Shown here: positions 62,017 to 64,000 of the stretch, piece by piece
How the letters are laid out: each line of letters opens with the position of its first letter
How positions within the stretch are numbered: position 1 is the stretch's first letter
Assembly: GCA_020638065.1 (NCBI GenBank)
Contig: JACKJG010000002.1
Span: 124,001-188,000, forward strand
Source of the DNA: Hyphomicrobiaceae bacterium
GTDB taxonomy: Bacteria; Pseudomonadota; Alphaproteobacteria; Rhizobiales; Devosiaceae
DNA: 64,000 bases
Direction: 5' to 3'
The notes under the pieces: generated by a model
Seen by the model: only the letters and a program-made list of their open reading frames with translations
The model's database searches: none
Told to the model about the DNA's origin: nothing
Translations under genes and position numbers: made by a program

Positions 62017-62841
62017 TCAGCCCGGAAATTCAAACGTCAGCGATGACCAGAAGCTTTGCCAGACCACATCGTCCCGGGGCGGATCGACAGGCAGCATCTT
62101 GACCGAATTGAGCATGTAGACGGTTCCCGGCGAAACGTTGAACGAAATCTGCCCGCTCGCGTCGGTGATATGGTCGGTCACTTCAGGCATGCTGCCCTCC
62201 GCGCCTGCGGGGCGGGAAAACATCTTGATCTGCCGGCCGGGCTCGGGTTTTCCGTTCCAGAACAATTGGACACGCATTTCGGCCCCGGCACCGAGCGCAT
62301 AGGGATTGTCGAGCGCGACGAGTTCGGCCTGAAGCCCCGTTGCACGATCAGCACCGGACGTATCTCCTCCGACATCGACAAGGGTCTTTGGATAGCGCGC
62401 ATAGAGCTCGGAAAAGCCCGCCTCCGGAAGACCACGCTTTTGATGTTCGCCAAGTACCCAATCCAGGCCCTCCCATTCGAGATAGGCTTTGAATATGTCC
62501 GGATCGTCAAAGGCAACCTTGCTAGGTGTCGACTGATAGGCGATGACCAGAAGACCTGGCGCACGGGTTTCGACCTTGAGGGCTGGCCGATCGCCGACCT
62601 CCCCCGAGGGCGAACGCATGCCCTGATTATCGAAGGCCTCGTAGAACAGAACCATTTGCGGGATCAGCGGCAGGATATCGCCCTTGAAATCCTGGCCAAC
62701 CCGCAGATTGGCCTCAACCTTGTCTCCCAATTCCGGGGTGAAATCGACGGGCTCGATCCAGAACTCGTGCGCGTTCACATTTCCGCAAAGCGCCAGAAAA
62801 AGTGCAGTGCCCGAGAAAAGGCGTGTTAAGCGTTTGCGCAT
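62017..62841 (-). CDS. DUF4198-like periplasmic protein
   Basis: The product has about 274 residues: a signal peptide (RLFSGTALFLALCGNVNA|HEF), then HEFWIEPVDFTPELGDKVEA, LVALDNPYALGAGAEMRVQL and ITDASGQISFNVSPGTVYML. This is the pattern of DUF4198 proteins, periplasmic beta-sandwich proteins that often sit with metal transporters of the CbiK/HupE kind; function is not established. The mature N-terminal HEF may be a metal ligand site. The ATG at 62841 was used. It is divergent from the HupE-like gene with only 31 bp between starts. Confidence 0.8.
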   Translation of the reverse strand: MRKRLTRLFSGTALFLALCGNVNAHEFWIEPVDFTPELGDKVEANLRVGQDFKGDILPLIPQMVLFYEAFDNQGMRSPSGEVGDRPALKVETRAPGLLVIAYQSTPSKVAFDDPDIFKAYLEWEGLDWVLGEHQKRGLPEAGFSELYARYPKTLVDVGGDTSGADRATGLQAELVALDNPYALGAGAEMRVQLFWNGKPEPGRQIKMFSRPAGAEGSMPEVTDHITDASGQISFNVSPGTVYMLNSVKMLPVDPPRDDVVWQSFWSSLTFEFPG

Positions 62842-62872
62842 GGCTTCATCCACCAGATATCGATATTCGAGC

Positions 62873-64000
62873 ATGCGCCATGTGGCCGTCTGGCTCAAGA
62901 CAATGCTTGTCGTGCTCGCGATTGTGCTGCCCACCGGGGCCCGTGCCCACGAAATCGTGCCCGCCATCGTGGACATCGGTTTTGCAGACAACGGCGTTGT
63001 CAGCATTTCGATCCGGGCCAATGCCGAAGCGCTCGTGGCACAAATCGGTCCGCAGCATTCCAACACCAACGATTCGCCCAATGCGGCGGACTATGACAGG
63101 TTGCGCGGACTGGAACCCGCCGCCTTTGCCGCGACCTTCGCAGAATTCGCCCCCGCGCTTGCCGCCGGTATTTCACTGGGCGCCGACGGTCAGGCCGCAC
63201 CAGTTCATTTCGAGGGGATCGACGTTCCGGAGGTGGGCGACACAAGTCTCGCGCGCGAATCCACGATCCACTTGTCGGCGCAATTGCCAACAGGAGCGCA
63301 ATCCATCGTCTGGAGCTGGGACTCGCAGTTCGGCGCCAGCATCATCCGGGTCATGGATGGGGGAGACGAAGCGGTCTATTCGGAATATGTGCTCGATGGC
63401 ATGACGAGCAAACCGGTGAATGTTTCGGGTCCGCAGCCGCGCGGCTTTCTTGAAACGGTCGGCGATTATATGGCGATCGGATTCACCCATATCGTGCCCA
63501 AGGGCGTCGATCATATTCTCTTTGTCGTCGGCATTTTCCTTGCCTCGACACGGCTGAAACCGCTGCTCATTCAGGTCAGTTCGTTCACTGTCGCCCACAC
63601 CGTGTCACTGGCGCTTGGCGCGCTTGGGCTGGTGGTGGTCGATCCCAGAATCGTCGAACCGCTGATCGCGCTGTCGATCGCCTATGTGTGCATCGAAAAC
63701 ATCTGGTTTGGACACCTGACAGTCTGGCGGCCATTCGTGGTTTTCGGGTTCGGTCTGCTGCATGGGCTTGGGTTCGCTGGCGTGTTGGGTGAAGTCGGTT
63801 TACCGGCCAGCGAATTCATCACCGGGCTCATTTCATTCAACCTGGGTGTCGAGCTTGGCCAACTCACTGTTATTCTTGTTTGTTTTCTGGTGGTTGGTTT
63901 CTGGTTCGGCAGTAAACCATTCTACCGAAAGCTGGTGGTCGTGCCGGTTTCGACGATCGTCGGACTGATCGGGCTGTTCTGGTTCGTCGAACGAATTGTG
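62873..64000 (+). CDS. HupE/UreJ-like membrane protein, C-terminus beyond the window
   Basis: The frame opens with ATG 62873 and runs without stop to the window edge (376 residues seen). A signal peptide (MLVVLAIVLPTGARAHEIV) is followed by a soluble periplasmic region of about 170 residues, then membrane helices with GFTHIVPKGVDHILFVVGIF, SSFTVAHTVSLALGALG and GFGLLHGLGFAGVLGEVGLP. The HxxxD/HTV-type histidine motifs are those of HupE/UreJ permeases, here the larger form with an N-terminal domain. Nickel or cobalt transport is the usual proposal. It pairs with the divergent DUF4198-like gene. Confidence 0.85.
   Translation, partial: MRHVAVWLKTMLVVLAIVLPTGARAHEIVPAIVDIGFADNGVVSISIRANAEALVAQIGPQHSNTNDSPNAADYDRLRGLEPAAFAATFAEFAPALAAGISLGADGQAAPVHFEGIDVPEVGDTSLARESTIHLSAQLPTGAQSIVWSWDSQFGASIIRVMDGGDEAVYSEYVLDGMTSKPVNVSGPQPRGFLETVGDYMAIGFTHIVPKGVDHILFVVGIFLASTRLKPLLIQVSSFTVAHTVSLALGALGLVVVDPRIVEPLIALSIAYVCIENIWFGHLTVWRPFVVFGFGLLHGLGFAGVLGEVGLPASEFITGLISFNLGVELGQLTVILVCFLVVGFWFGSKPFYRKLVVVPVSTIVGLIGLFWFVERIV

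Overview
The window looks like chromosomal DNA of an alphaproteobacterium, most likely order Hyphomicrobiales (Rhizobiales) and perhaps the Devosia/Pelagibacterium group. The evidence is a GC-rich, densely coded sequence, a Cpa/Tad-type Flp pilus locus, the deo/BMP nucleoside cluster layout, an FnrL-type regulator beside ccoNOQP, and Entner-Doudoroff genes ordered zwf-pgl-edd. The genus is inference. No rRNA, tRNA, CRISPR array, insertion sequence or phage gene was seen.

Layout. 1-4.6 kb: Flp/Tad pilus genes (partial secretin, cpaB, cpaA, flp on the minus strand; a secretin N-domain-like protein and two TadE-like proteins on the plus strand, the second with 13 NNGGG repeats). 4.7-18.6 kb: nucleoside salvage and catabolism. 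A minus-strand run cdd-pnp-deoC-(84 aa orphan)-ALDH16-like-deoA-deoB-upp is divergent from a BMP-type nucleoside ABC importer. 18.7-22.3 kb: a YnjBCD-like ABC importer. 22.4-27.3 kb: an unexplained envelope-type cassette (CoxG-like; three plus-strand genes for a helical protein, a one-TM protein and a coiled-coil protein with a W/N/G-rich tail; a convergent lipoprotein). 27.3-32.3 kb: BadF/NagK-like kinase-zwf-pgl-edd. 32.6-35.9 kb: cobK, a rhodanese-LacI pair and two paralogous small secreted proteins. 35.9-38.9 kb: zinc uptake (znuA divergent from znuC-znuB-zur) with Zur-type palindromes between. 38.9-44.6 kb: dipeptide/oligopeptide ABC importer whose binding protein appears circularly permuted. 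44.9-46.0 kb: an extracytoplasmic bactofilin-like membrane protein. 46.1-57.0 kb: a surface polysaccharide locus with three GT2 modules, three sulfotransferase modules (one fused to a GT2), an exporter-like membrane protein and a WbpV-WbpL-WbpM-like initiation set. 57.1-62.0 kb: microaerobic respiration (FnrL, hemerythrin, FNR/FixK box, ccoNOQP). 62.0 kb to the end: DUF4198-like and HupE/UreJ-like genes, the latter running off the edge.

How the genes work together. The importer at 13.6-18.6 kb brings in nucleosides. Cdd, Pnp and DeoA convert them to bases and pentose-1-phosphate, DeoB and DeoC cleave the deoxyribose part to glyceraldehyde-3-phosphate and acetaldehyde, the ALDH16-like enzyme probably oxidises acetaldehyde, and Upp recovers uracil. 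The polysaccharide genes plausibly start a glycan on undecaprenyl phosphate with a QuiNAc/FucNAc-type sugar and decorate it with sulfate.

Quality warning: from about 59.36 to 60.22 kb ccoN and the start of ccoO are broken by many small indels. Correcting them restores conserved protein, so sequence error is more likely than gene decay. The most unusual items are the permuted binding protein, the GT2-sulfotransferase fusion, the 23.0-26.7 kb cassette and the ALDH16/84-aa pair inside the deo operon.
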